Positions 10,313-23,441 of a stretch of DNA of 64,000 nt are shown in pieces. Location of the stretch: the NCBI GenBank assembly GCA_013397455.1, contig VYZB01001146.1, positions 1-64,000 on the forward strand, given 5' to 3'. Below the pieces are notes generated by a model. The model was not told the origin of the DNA and searched no databases. It saw only the letters and a program-made list of their open reading frames with translations. Positions within the stretch are counted from its first letter, which is position 1. Each line of letters starts with the position of its first letter. The translations under genes and the position numbers were made by a program. The stretch is from Crotophaga sulcirostris (taxonomy: Eukaryota; Chordata; Aves; Cuculiformes; Crotophagidae).

Positions 10313-13300
10313 TTTTTTTTAAGTGTAGTGGATGCTTAAATGAATTTTAAGTCAGCTGTGAGTAACAGGAGCAACGTAAAATGTTCCTTTGTGTCAGAAA
10401 GTGAGATTTTGATAATGGTTCTGACTCATTACATAAAATTTACAATTAAAAAATAAGTAAAAGTTTTGACTTCATGACATGTACTACTTGATATTGTTAG
10501 GCACAATGTCTTTCATATACATTCATTTCTAGAACACCAATGGCAGAAGCTTCAATGATTACGAGTTTCTCTTCGTACAGAAATAGATTTACTGTGAGAG
10601 TTTAAGTGGGCTAAACCCCTCAGTAGGCTTGCACACTGTAACATAGGTAGTCCAGGTCATGCATCAACATGCATCACTATGCAATGCCACACATGTGTTT
10701 CTTACATACCTGACTTACATGACTACTTGCAGACAAAGACAGCTCAATAGTAATTGAGTTCATTCTTGGAATAGTTTCCTAGAGACAGTTCAATACAGAA
10801 TAGATCTAGTTTATAGATATGTGATGTAGACACTTCTGCAAAAAGTTATCTGAAGCCATTAGCACACTCCAAGTAAGTCACTGTGTGTTTTCTATAAAGA
10901 AAGGGATCATAGGTCATGGTGATGGTGTGATGTGGTCAGAACAGCTTTTATCTCTGTAAAGTTAGAGTAGACCTCATCATGCAAGCAGTCATTTTTAAGT
11001 ATTGCACTTTGAAGTAACTTCAAAAGAAGTGAATGTAGAAATAAATGTGAGTTTCTATCTTAGCTAAAGATGAACATGATGGGATGCCATGTACAGCAGG
11101 ATACATCTCTGAATATAATTTCCAAAGAGCAGAAAGTATTTTTACTTCTTTGGACAACATGCAGTAAATGCAGCAAAAAAAAAATGGATATCTGTAACTG
11201 GTTATCAGCAGAGAACTAGACTTTTTTCTTTATTCAATAATAAAGAAACTGCTTCAGATTGCTTATGGCTATTCTAATGTCTCTGTCTCTAATGACATGC
11301 TCTAAAGCTGTGGTTAATGGTATTGTAAGCACTTGAGCAATAGGGCAAGAGATTTATTCTGGTTCATGTATTAGGATGAGTAAAATCAATTTTCTGTCAA
11401 GTAGACAGAACTAGCAGGGTAGAAGAAAAATCTCTAAATACGTACAAGGGCTTTGTGACAGCAGAAAGTCAAGAGGGATCAAAACACGTGGACATGCATA
11501 TTGTATGCCACACTATGTAGATGCCATGTCAGAACGAGTTTGGTTTCAGTGCCTCAAAATAAAGGAAGTAGCATAACAAAGACGTGATTACTACAGTGTG
11601 ATGGAAAACAGGGTCTTGTCTAGTATCTCAATGAAAATGTAATAATATCCCCCAACCCTCTTTACTCAGTCAAAACGCAGCTCCACAATAATGACATTTG
11701 CAAGCAATAATTTCCTCTGCGATCTAACTATTAACTATTGAGCAATTCTTACTATTTGCACTTCAGCTTCTGGACTTCTCCCTGACTTTAGTACTGGCGA
11801 GAATATTACTGGTACCACAGTAGGTGGCACTCTTTCCTTCATAATTGTTCTGAGTTAATCCTTTCAGACACAGTAGGCACAAAATAATATTTCATGAGAA
11901 CAGTAAAAAGTGGTCATAACAAAGTCTGTTGGCCAAAGACCAGCTTGAGGGTCTGAGTCTTGTTACTGTTCCAGTACCTGCCAAGGATGCTGCTGAAGTG
12001 GATTTCATGTACACAGCTAAGTACTTTAAGACTGAGAGCAAGGCCAGTCAGGGCTATAGGTACAAATTGCCTCCTTTCTCTTTTCCGAGACAGTATCATG
12101 AGCTTGTGTTTCTATTTTTGGAATGAAGGTGAGTGAGGACAAAGCAGAAATTAGCAGAAGTCTTGCCTTGTAGGGAGCTAAAGAAGCAATATGTCAGGAG
12201 TCTTTCTTAAAAGCAAGACTAGGAAGTATCTAAAAGGTGCCTTGGTAGAAAAAGAGTCTTTGCATTGGGGATTTGGAGAGCTACTATCTCATAATTTCCT
12301 GTATAAAGCTAGAATTTATGGCAGAGTACAGTCAAAGTTTTAATGAATTCACCAGTGCTGGTTTTACTTCTATCTTTCACCTGGATGAAAAATTCTGAAG
12401 GCCAGAAATGCTTGTGCTGCATGTTTAAAAAGAGTAATGCTTGTCTGTCCTATATCCTAAAATACTGAAGCCTTGATCCTGTAATGCACTGTGTGGAGAT
12501 CATTGTGTAATTAATACAAACTTTCTATCTAGTCATGGCAAATTCAGTTCACCCCAGGGGTAAGAGTAATTCCTATCATACCATGACAAGGTACGTAGGA
12601 CCCACAGTAAGTAGGATAAATGTCCTTTCAGAACTAGGAGCTTCTGTTCTGTTTGATATGTACAAGGATTTTGTTATTTAATTACATGAAAACTAGATTG
12701 AATCTTTAATTTTTTTTTTATCCTAAAGCTGTGCCTATGACCATAGGACATTTAATGTGTGGTGCTTATCTAAGAAGAGATGTTATATAAATGTGAGGCA
12801 TCTGGCATCATTACCAGACAAATTGTATTTGCAGAATTTAATTTAACAGTTTCCGGTTCTGCATTTCCCTTACTTATCTTTATAGGATATAAGAAGTACA
12901 GAATAGATTATATTAAATTATTTAAATTACGGATATAAAAATTTAAGATTGTATATGGCCAGAAGTAACAGATTAAACAAGTAGGTCAGGAACTGTTGTA
13001 AGACTTTACCTTTTATACCAAGGCCTTCTGCATTCTCTTTGCCTTCTCCCTGAAATAATAAATTTAGCTGCATTTTCTCCTTCTGACTTGATAAACATAT
13101 TACTTTAGAAAAGAGAGAGAAAATGAATTAGATTGACAGTTATAAGTCCATTCTGTGGTAATAGTGTTTAGTTTTTATTAAGTGAAGCTAGGCCTTGTGC
13201 TGGTGTGCTCTGAAGTTCTCTTTTTTGTGTAGACATTTTCTCGGTTGTCAAAAAGAACTTGGCGATTTTGTTTGCTTTGAAAAAAACAAGTTTATTAAAA

Positions 13301-15859
13301 TGATGATGTTTATTGTATTACTGAGTTTCTACTGTCTATCAAAATCTGCACTCTTTTGGCACAAGTGTTTTGCATTGGATAAAGGCAATCATGTAAAAAG
13401 TAGAATGAAAAAAAAATTACTAATCAATGGGTCAACCTTACATGCAGCTGCTGAACTAATTTTCTTAAGAATACATTCACATTTAATGGTGTATATTATG
13501 GAGGCTTGACTTTAATTTTGTTCGCAAGTCTAGTTACCTGCAGAGTTGACAATCTTATATAGAAGAAAGTTTAAAATTCTGAGGAATTTAACTTCTGTGT
13601 ATGATGTACGGCAACATGTACTGTAAAATAAAAAAAATGTAATTTAGCCAATTTTGTACAAACTAAGGTCCTTGTTCTATGCAGAACACAATGAATAAGA
13701 GCTAGCAACTCTCATGAAGCTGAAAGCTTGTATGTCAGTGGACTTTTGGCTCCCGAAAGCCAAATCAGTCAGCCATAGCAGCCATGAGGACAAGACTTTG
13801 CTTTGGAGAGCTTGCCTCTGGACACAAGGCTGAGATCGAACTAGTGCTCACATTGAGTTTTGAATTCCTGAGGAGCTGCTTGCTCCTGTTTTTCTGAGTG
13901 AGAAATCTGGTGGAATGAATGATCTTCACGTGGCGAAGTGACTGAAGTAGATTGTCTCTTTTGCCTGTCCTTCAAGTGGGAATTAGCCATGTGGCCTCAG
14001 TTTAGAAAAAAGCTTGATTCACAGAATGTCTTGTAGGATTCTTCCTTTGTCACAGTGGATGTAGCAGTTGTGACAGATGACATAGATTTGTCATCAGTTG
14101 CTCCTTGAGGAAGCTGGAGCCAATGGAACACAATGATAAGGGCCAAAATCTGCTCAGGACAAGTTCTTTCATTTCATTACTCCCTAAGTCTGGGCTAACA
14201 AAAATGAGAGTGACTCAGTGACTAAGCCATTAAGGCTGTTAAATGAGGCAGGGTATACCAACTCTTCCAATTTATACTAATGTCTTCACTGTAAAATGGA
14301 GTACTGCAGTTGAGTGGTTTTGGAAAGGTGAGAACAAACCCCTCCTAATTAAATACATTGACCAGCATGCCGCTGCACAACAGAGAAACTTTTACTTCAT
14401 TCTCTTCCTGTTTTCTAAAATGGTGCCTTTGCCTAGATCTCTTTGTCGTATATAATCAGTGGAGAGGGGTGGATGGCCCTGAAAGGTAATTTATTCAACT
14501 TTCAATTTATCTCCTTCCATTGGTGACAAGGGGCAACTGGATGATTTAATTAGACTGAACATCCAAACTTCAGTTGGCAAAGTTGGCAGAGATGGTTCTA
14601 ACATTAAATGACAGCAATCTAGAAAAATCACCAGTTTTATGTTAAAAGTAGATGGGTATAACTCAATATTCTGAATCGATCTTCCTGAGGTTAAAAATGA
14701 GAGGAATGAAAAAAGCAAAGGTTCCTCCAAAAAAAAAATAAATGGAGAATACTGCACTCTGATATGGGGAAGAATGAAGAGAACTGGGTAAGTAAATAGC
14801 TAAAATGGGGAATGAGATTAATTAAGTCATGTAGAATCTTACAGGAGAAAAATCTTAAAACATAATAATATTGGAAGAGATAAAATGTTTGTGCATTTTA
14901 TGTGGATGATTGTATTTAAAAAAATAGCAGAGGTTGTAATGAGCAGTAATTTCAATCAGAGCTTCAAAAGCAGTACTTGAGTTGTTGAATAGCAGTACTA
15001 AATACGGTAAAAAGCAGAAGAGTCATCTCCTCTACTGTAAAATTAAAAAGATTCATTGATGCTAAAGATGCTGTGATGACTTACATTAGCTGAAGAGCTG
15101 CCCTGTGAAGTTTATCGGTTCCATATTGAAATATAAATTGAAAGGCATGTATAATAACAACTTCAGCTGCTTCGTGACAGATACTGTTTAAACCTGTACA
15201 TTGTATCTAAGGGCTTCCTCATCCAAAAGGCTCCAAAAAGGAAGCAATTGTGAGGAGGGGAGGTAAATCAAAAAAAGCAAAGTTTGTCTGCTTTGGATAT
15301 GGAAGGAAAGACAAACTCTTCCTCATTCTGCAAAGCACAGGTTTAACAGAATGCTGTAGTATGGGCTTTGATTTTACACTAGCACATCTCAGTCTTCAGA
15401 CAAATAGTGGTAAGAGCAAAGGATATGGACATTACCATCAGGTTTGCCTAAACCACTTAATAATCATGTTACAGCACTCCAAGCAAGCTGCAAGCTTGAA
15501 AGCAGGGAATGAAAATAATTAGGCATTATTGTCACAGAGACAGATACCACTCTGGAAAGTTAGCACAAAATGGATTGGATTAAGCCTTTGCGACTTGACC
15601 AGTGGGAAAGGATACTGGAGGACTTATTTGTGGCTTGTGGCTACAACAAATGACAAAATTAATAACTTTTTGCGTTACTTCGTGAAGATTCTCCTTCAGG
15701 GAAAAAGGAGGAGAATATCTCTTCACTAATAAATATGAATATCTTTTGACTAATAAAGAGGAGACATTCTCTTTTACCTCTTCCAGTCTTATCACCTGCA
15801 TCTCTTCTTTTCTGTTTTAAAATCTACCCATTACAGTTACTTACACTTTGTGGCCTTTT
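10313..15859. other. AT-rich non-coding stretch
   Basis: No gene was recognised. The stretch includes a 20-nt hairpin-capable sequence (TTTGGCT...AGCCAAA) near 13745 and a slightly GC-richer part at 13740-14120. Frames of 60-104 codons (for example 13195-13509 and 11929-12126) have no supporting signals. Confidence 0.6.
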
Positions 15860-15912
15860 ATTATATATATTATATATGTGGATACACACATACATACACA
15901 CACACATATACA
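15860..15912. repeat. TA and CA/TACA microsatellite
   Basis: TA repeats pass into alternating CA and TACA units, directly to the left of a CR1 copy. Confidence 0.9.
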
Positions 15913-16146
15913 TGAGATTAGATATTAGGAAGAATTTTTTTAGTGTGAGGGTGGTGAGCCACTGGAACAGGTTGCCCAGAGAAGTTGTGGATGCCCCATC
16001 TCTGGAGGTGTTCAAGGCCGGGTTGGATGGGGCTTTGAGAAACCTGACCTAATGGATGGTGTCCATGCCCATGGCAGGGGGTTGGATCTAGGTGATATTT
16101 AAAGTCACTTTCAGCTCAAACCATTCTATGATTTGATGATTCAATG
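15913..16146 (+). mobile_element. CR1 LINE fragment, 234-bp 3' end
   Basis: The best-preserved CR1 in the window. It starts in the region 'gatattaggaagaatttttt', passes through 'ccactggaacaggttgccca', 'ctctggaggtgttcaaggcc' and 'gggttggatggggctttgag', and ends in three octamers ATTCTATG, ATTTGATG, ATTCAATG at 16123-16146. That octamer tail is diagnostic of CR1. The copy is heavily 5'-truncated and has no reading frame. It inserted at the edge of a TA/CA microsatellite. Confidence 0.95.
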
Positions 16147-16611
16147 ACTTCTCTAGGCATCTTGCAGGGATCCAATTCTTACCAAAAACAACTGTTAAGA
16201 AGACCTGTTGAATTCTTAAAGATTAAAGAAATAAATGAAAAATAATCACAACCCCTGATCTGATTAGGATAATGGCTTTATTTTATCAGAACAATCACAG
16301 AAGAAGGAAAAGTGTTGGTGACAGGTACCCTTTATATAATTAGTTCTTCATTAATTGTAGAAAGCATTACATCAGTTTGACTCAGAATTTTCCTTTTTTA
16401 TGGGCATAAATAATTATATAATATATGCAGGCAAAATGCCACCACTACAATGAACAGAACATCTGTTCAGATTCTGTACCAATTAAGAAAACAGAAAGTT
16501 TTTAACAATTACTTCATATAAAGACTTAAACCAGCTATAAAATTAATTATGTCTTTTATATTGTTAAGATATTTTTACAGGTATTGTCCTTAAACCTCCC
16601 CGTGTTTTCAG
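16147..16611. other. AT-rich non-coding stretch
   Basis: No gene or repeat family recognised. It ends in the acceptor-like tract of the candidate exon at 16612. Confidence 0.6.
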
Positions 16612-16680
16612 GGTGCTTGATAATACAAACAAGTTTATTCAGAACATTCGTCATGGAGACAATAATGCAGATTCCACGAA
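16612..16680 (+). CDS. candidate 69-nt coding exon
   Basis: An acceptor (cctccccgtgttttcag) precedes it and a gtgaac donor follows. The first base completes a codon carried over from a phase-2 donor, which is what the 4255 candidate leaves. The frame then reads VLDNTNKFIQNIRHGDNNAD and closes in phase 2. The frame meets a stop just after the donor, as expected at an intron boundary. An overlapping 105-codon ATG frame on the same strand is an alternative. The product is unknown. Confidence 0.3.
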
Positions 16681-17521
16681 GTGAACCAGGAGTGAAGGAG
16701 AAATATTACTGCAAATGTGTGGTACCATGTAGGCACTGTCTTCTCTGTACAGTGAAAGTAGACCCACCCAAATCTGACTGTAAGATCCTAACTGGAATGG
16801 GGCTGGTGTCTATTCTGAATAGTATCATATTTATGTTGTCATCTTGTGAAAGACAAGGAAGAAAAGAGAAATATCTTATCAGTTCCTGCCCACCCAAATA
16901 ATAAAAAGACTTTTATCAGATGGGAGAAAAACTTGGAGGTGAGCAATAGAGTGAAGTGTGATTATATGAGAATGTACTTTTTTCTCTTTTTATTTCTTGT
17001 CAAGTACTGGACGTCTCAGCTGAAGGTGCTGCTTCATATACATTAATTTTTGTACCTGTTTAGAACAGAGTGGTTTACAGTGCTGTAATATATGGATATG
17101 CTGCACAATGCAGATGTTCCAGGAAAGAGAATATGCCACATAAATGTGGCTTTGGGTTTTTAAAGGTGAACTAACTAATTCTAGAGATAGTAAAGGATGT
17201 TCCTGTTAACAGATGAAAGAGTCTGGCTTTATTTCAGTACTTATTCATATTGATCTAATGGAAAACAGATGGCCTATTTATGGAAGTTGAGTATTAAAGG
17301 ACATTTTCACCCTTACGATGTTCCCACTAATGTGTAAAATGAACGACTTCTATTATCTTAGAGAGCTGCCAGCTGCATTAGATACTAGGTATGCTTGATT
17401 AACTCTCACTGTATTTGCACCTTATAATGTAATATAGCCTCAAATGAAAGATAGGTAGATAGCATTTTAACTTTGGGTCCTCCTGCTGGAAGTAACATTA
17501 TCTTTTTCTCTTTTGCTACAG

Positions 17522-17558
17522 AGGAAATCTGAATAGGCTAATTGCTTTTTTAAAATAT
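17522..17558 (+). CDS. candidate 37-nt coding exon
   Basis: A strong acceptor (tctttttctcttttgctacag) and a strong gtaagc donor flank it. One base completes the previous codon, then GNLNRLIAFLKY follows, phase 2 in and phase 0 out, compatible with the 16612 candidate. The short length means the open frame alone is weak evidence. The product is unknown. Confidence 0.3.
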
Positions 17559-19204
17559 GTAAGCTCCTTATATTCTTTAGTCATATCAATTCATAAAGTT
17601 GCATTTAAACACATATTTTTAAGGCAAAGTACATATCACCATTATCCCTGTAATATGACTAATGATACAGTAGTTTGAGTGTAGTGAGTACTGTATTGCC
17701 CATAAAGCAATGCAAAATGCTCCGTGAAAGAAAGTGAGATCTCACTTACAAGTTAAGGTGTGCTGAATAACTGGACCATTGCTTTAAGAGAAGGTGTGTG
17801 TATGCATTTGCTCATTTATTCCTTTTGCAGTCTGCAATAGATATGAAACCTGTTGTAGACTTGTTTTAGTAACTGTAGAGATATAACATTTTTTCTGCTT
17901 TTATTAAAAAATTACTTAAACAGAATTGAAAATAAAAATATTTTGCTGCATTTCAAAAGCAGTGGCCTTTATTGACCTTTTAGAAAACACAGCAACTGGG
18001 TTTTTTGGCATTTTTGTATCTCTTCATTCCTCTAGTTCTCTTTCACTTGTAGTCTTAAAGGCTTAACTTTGCACAGTGTAAATAGTTCCCCCAATCTATT
18101 GAACTAATAATATATCATAAAGATAAATATGGATGTGAATTTGTGAAAGATTTAGAGTAGTCTTCTGGAGAAAACCAAAAGAAAATACACTGTAATTCAG
18201 AGTCAGATGTCTTTGTAAGTATTTTTTATTCCATTATCTTTTCTAATTTGATTTCTGTCAAATATGTTTTGTTTTACTTATATGTTTAACACCTTTATGA
18301 ACTATCTCTGTATATTTCTTCTGTCCATTTTTCACAAATTTTAAGTCTATCCAGGATACTTTCATGCCCTCATTTTTTTTTGTTTTTATTTTTAGTTCTG
18401 CACTGTAGTCTATCTAGATAATAAACTGGGCTTTCAATCATATAAAGAATGGAACTTAAACTGAGGTGAATATTCAAAGGATTGAAATATTTTCTTACAG
18501 GAGAGTTGGAGTTTTATTTCCTTGATTATACATTCTGCTAATTTCTGTGTTAATTTTACTTTGCTATATTGTATCAGAAAGAAGGTGGATAAAAATGCTT
18601 ATGAATTTATCTAATCTGCTTTAAAATACTGTACTCTGTACTTTAAATCCTTTGATTGTCTTAAAAGCTCTTGTTGCCCTCTTGCACTTAGTGCATCTAC
18701 ACCATTTTAGTCCTCTGGTTTCCATGGCTTCCAAACGTTATTCATTTTATTTAATAAATATCATTACTGACACTCATCTTTCCAGCAGCTAGAGCAATTT
18801 TATCCAAGTGAATCCCACAATAGTTTCTGCAGTCTGACTTAATGTGATCCTGAAAATTAATTTCCCATGCAACTTCTGCCATTAGGAGTGAAGTGGTTAC
18901 ATGCTGAACTGATTTTCCTCTGAGATCTGAACCCCAGTGCTGGCCTCACTTCTGGTCAACATAATTGTAGCCAGACAGCAATAAAATACGCTTGAAGTGA
19001 AGAGCCTTTAAATGTTACAAGATCAATTATACTGGTTGGTCTTTTCTAGGAGCCAGCACTGACATAATCAAACTTGTGAGTTACCATTATTAGTTGCTGA
19101 GAAATGCTCCCTTCTCTGTTCAAAATGAATGTAACCTCTCACAAATTGCAGAACTTTAATGAAAACAAGGCTTATTGCTGTCTTTTATTGCTTCTATATT
19201 GCAG

Positions 19205-19245
19205 CTGCAGAAATATCTACTGAAATGTGCAAAAAGTAGTGGCAG
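19205..19245 (+). CDS. candidate 41-nt coding exon
   Basis: An acceptor (cttctatattgcag) precedes it and a weaker gtagga donor follows. It reads LQKYLLKCAKSSG, phase 0 in and phase 2 out, which matches the phases before and after in the candidate chain. The product is unknown. Confidence 0.2.
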
Positions 19246-22200
19246 GTAGGAAATATGTCTATTGGATAGAGTTCAAATTTTGCTGGATAGATTCGTGGCT
19301 TTGATGAAGACTCACTTTTCCCAAATATCATGCACTGTCACCATTTTATAAAACCAAATCTGATTGATGTGTATGCAAAGGACAAGTAGAAGACTTAGTC
19401 CATCCATACTACGAGAGACAAGTTATATAAATAAGGACAACTCAATGTAGGTAAATTGCCATTGCCATGTGATGTAGTAATGTTTGAATTACAGGAATGC
19501 TGACTATCAGCTGCTTATTTGCCAGTACTAGGGAATTCTGTACTCCCAAAGAAAACCACTGATGATAAAGGGAGTATTATATATGATTTATATATTTCTG
19601 TTTAGCACAATGTTTTTCTGTTTTGATAATTTGAAAGTACTGAAAAGTTACTGAAAATTTAAGTTCAGTTGTTTCATGTATTACAAAGAAAACGGAAAAA
19701 CAATTTGAGCATTCCTTCCTTTTCATTCTGTTGGCTCAAGTTGTTTGAATTTTTCAGAAGGGTATTTCTTTGTAAGACTGATATTTCCAAAGAAAATATG
19801 ATAGTTTGATTTGACTGCCCGATGTCACATTTCAGGGTGAGAAACCCTGGTGAATTGTTGTTTCAAGAAAATTAAAAAGAAGAGACAAATGAACCATGTA
19901 CAGTAAATAATTGTTCTAGGAAAGTCAAGGAGGTCTCTAATAACTCAGTTTTACTAACTAAACTAAACACTGGCAGTTTACTTTGTAAAAGACCAAGTGT
20001 TTAAAATTAAGAAGCTTCACAGAATTTCTCTGGTTGTAGGTATCCGTGGCAATGAATAACAATATACTTGAGTATAAAGTAGTAAATAGTTTGCACAAAG
20101 TAGTCTTTTAAATTACTACTTCAGAATTCCTACAGTTATTGTAAAATATTGACTTTCTTGCAGCAATAAATTAACTTTTGGGGTTGCTTGCCATTGTCTG
20201 AATACCAATGTGATGTAAATGAAGAAGTGACACGGTGCCTGGCAATCTTATGGCTGCTAGCCTTTCAGTTGGTACCAAACACAGAATCCCAACTACTTGT
20301 ATTCAGTGCTAAATCACTCTATCCACTGCATAACTGTGCAGCAGACGTATTTGACCATAAAGTTTGATAGCATTCAGTAAGTAATTTCATGTTGAATCGT
20401 TTGCCCAAATGCTTGACTTTTTGGCTCTGCTCACTAACAAGTTCCACAGAAATGAATTGTGGGGCTACTCTGGACTCTCTTGTCTCTTTGCTTCTTGCTT
20501 TAAACTTCTTCACACTAGCAGTGGACCATTAATCCTGAAAGAAAATTTATTTGGTCTCTTAAGAGACGTTGGTTTAGTGCTCTCTGCCATTACTTCAGCT
20601 ACAGACAGGCAAACAAAGATGGGTTCCGCTCTTTTCAAATCTGCTGTCATTCATCTTGATAAAGGACTCGGCAGCTTACAAAAGAATGTCTTTGTTTTAT
20701 GAAGTTCTATAAATAAATAATGGTTTATAAATTAAAATTTCTGTTTACTCTATCTTGGGAGGATTTTTAGGACATGCATGAAAACAAGCACAGTGAAAAA
20801 AAAATGAATAAAACTGTGTTGGTTTAAAAAGTAAAGATTAAGACATCCGACACTGAATGTATAAAAGAACCTTTGTGTAAACTGAAGCATAACCTAGTTG
20901 ATTGCTTTTTGATTTTTCATGCTAATTTAATTTTACATTCCTCGATCTGAATGTCCACAGTAGAGACCATTACATAACTTCTTATAAACAAAAATACATC
21001 ATAATTTCTTACCTTCTATTAGTACTGTGTGGAACAAGTGCTGTAAGTCTTTAAGTTAATGAGCAAATACTGTTGAGGAACAAACTGGAAAGAAATTCAG
21101 TTCTAAGAGGTTAAGTGGTAATTTTGCCACTATCAAAGAAGAGGATCTACTCTTAATCATTTAGTTGTATTTTCACACAGTCTCATCCTTCCTCTTTTCT
21201 TTGTACTTTGCTGTTTTTACCATGTAATTGATCTTGTAGGCTGCCTTGGGAAAATATAGTGGGAGTTCCTCCAAAGGAGATAGTTATGCAGAGCAAAACC
21301 CTCACAACTGCATGGGTACAAAGAAGAAAAAAACCCGATATCGCTATTAGAATTTTGCAGCATATATCACTCCCCTTCTTAACATGGCTCTAGGCAAAAA
21401 TATCACATTGCAAACATAAACCAGCCTTTTTAGGACAGAAGTCTCTGAAATTCTTACGAAAGGACTGTATGTCAGGAAATTGGAATAGAACAAATGCTAC
21501 AATGATGCTGAACATTTTCCTTGTAACAACACAGTGTTAGATTCCAAATTAAAGATTTTAACAACCTGCCAAACAATAACTGTGCCTTATATCTAGTGCC
21601 CTTGGCCATGTTCATCTCTGATTATTAATCCTATAGGAGACATAAAAGATAGTTAAAGCTAAAGAATACTTTTTCTGTTTCATAAGGATGTTAGAGATCC
21701 TGCCAGAACAGGGGAAAAAACCCCGCCTTTTCATGTAGGATAGCTAAGATAACTTAGATAACAGGTTTTAAATCCCAGAGAGGAACCTTTCTAGACCAGG
21801 GTAATAATATTTTACAAAGATTCCTTGCTAATTTTCATTCACCTCCTTAGTTCTATTAATCAATTAATAATATAATTGAATATTTTTTGCAGTTTTAAGA
21901 ATTTGCAAAATTTACTATGCTTGTTGGCACCAGTTCCTTTAAAAGCATTTAAAATAGTTAAGATATCTTGTGTTAATAAAGTATTCAGTTTTACTTTCTA
22001 GACATTCAGACAATATATTTTAACAGAAATAATTTGTCTATTGCTCCACTGCCAGTGAGAAATAATCCTGAGGAACAGTGAACACAGGCTCTGTACCTCA
22101 GTTTCACCTCCGCAGCTCACCCATGTCCAATAAAAAGAAATGTGCTGAGAAAAGGAGTGGCAACATGCTTGGGAAGCCATCTGAACCCTAAGATAGCAAT

Positions 22201-23354
22201 TATTTTTGAATAAACCCAAAAAAGGAAGCTAGAATAATCTTTTCCCTGTAGGATTATCTTCCATCCCGCACAACTCTACAGTTTTGTCTTGTTTATTAGC
22301 ATTTTAAAGTTGGGTTGTTTTAGTTTAAATAAATTTGTATTTGCATTTATTTTTATTTCCAAACCGGGAGTAGACGTCATGATGTTTTACAGGACCTATT
22401 GTCCACATGGCAGACCACTATCTGTGAAATCTTCACCATGAGACTGAATCCTGGAGTAACATTTTGTTTTCTGTAATTGTTCAGCTCAAGATATTTTAAT
22501 CTGAATACCTGAATATATCAAACCATCTACTTCATTAACAACTATAAAATAAATTGATAATAAATTTTTTTGCATGTGGATTTTTGAAATAATATTATAT
22601 TTCTGACTTTTGAAAAGTTATTAGTGAATCAGAGAGTGCTATTCACAATCATTCTGAATTTCTAGGGTGGGGTAAGTGTTCTGAGGTTGTTCTGATTGAG
22701 AATACGCAGCTTTAAATTCCATAAAAACAGTCCTTTTTACTGATTATTTAAATTGCAGATAACTTTGCTAGTTTGAGGTAATGGAATGCTAGTTCAGCTG
22801 TGAAGCTTTGTGATGTGATGTAGCATGTTTAGGAGCATATTTCGCTCTTGACAGTAATAATACTAAATTAAGACATCTCAGCAAGATTCAGAAAATCTGG
22901 TTCAAATTTAGTGCTACTTATACAAGTTTTTTAGTACAGTAAGAGTTACCAAATCATGTCATGATTTCAAATTAGTAAAACAGATATTTAGGAGCTGCTA
23001 AAAGACTGAGTTAAAATGTGAAAAAGCTATGAAAATATTACTTTTTGTGCTCAAAGACACTGAATATTTATTTTAGGCAGGTTGAAAACTGGGTTCACAT
23101 TTTTTTCCTCAATCATATTCTAACTTAATCTGTATTATAATATCATTGTTAAAGGAATCTTTAATAGACACAGAACAAAAGTTTCCCTAGGCTTAGTTCT
23201 ATTTCCTGCTGTCCTGGTACCGACCCTCCGATTCTCACTGGAACAGAGTTTGCCAAAGGAAATCTCTTCACATGTGTGAAGGTGGGAGGTGGCTGTGGGG
23301 TGGATAGGTGCATAGTTTTCTCTCCTCTCTGCTATTTATATCTTCCTTTCTCAG
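19246..23354. other. non-coding stretch with one gene-like block
   Basis: No gene is recognised. Positions about 20160-20705 are less AT-rich than the flanks, carry a 97-codon plus-strand frame (20409-20702) and are followed by an AATAAA at about 20713. This may be a conserved non-coding element or an old exon. The rest shows nothing. Confidence 0.5.
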
Positions 23355-23441
23355 CTGGCAGAAGGTGGTAAACACCTGGCTTTGTAAGATGGAAGAGGAT
23401 GTTCTGCAGATTCACACAACTCCGGAGAAATGCAGAAGGAT
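23355..23441 (+). CDS. candidate 87-nt coding exon
   Basis: An acceptor (tatttatatcttcctttctcag) precedes it and a gtgaga donor follows. One base completes a codon, then 28 codons run WQKVVNTWLCKMEEDVLQIH and on to PEKCRR, phase 2 in and phase 2 out. The amino-acid mix (W, K, E, C) is plausible for a soluble protein. The product is unknown. Confidence 0.3.

Noticed and set aside
15824..16015. 63-codon minus-strand frame
   Set aside because: It spans a TA/CA microsatellite and the CR1 copy; the repeated tyrosine/valine/cysteine residues come from the repeat.
20164..20214. Possible 51-nt exon after ttgactttcttgcag
   Set aside because: It is phase-compatible with the candidate chain, but the donor (gtaaat) is weak and inclusion or omission leaves the frame unchanged, so it cannot be decided.
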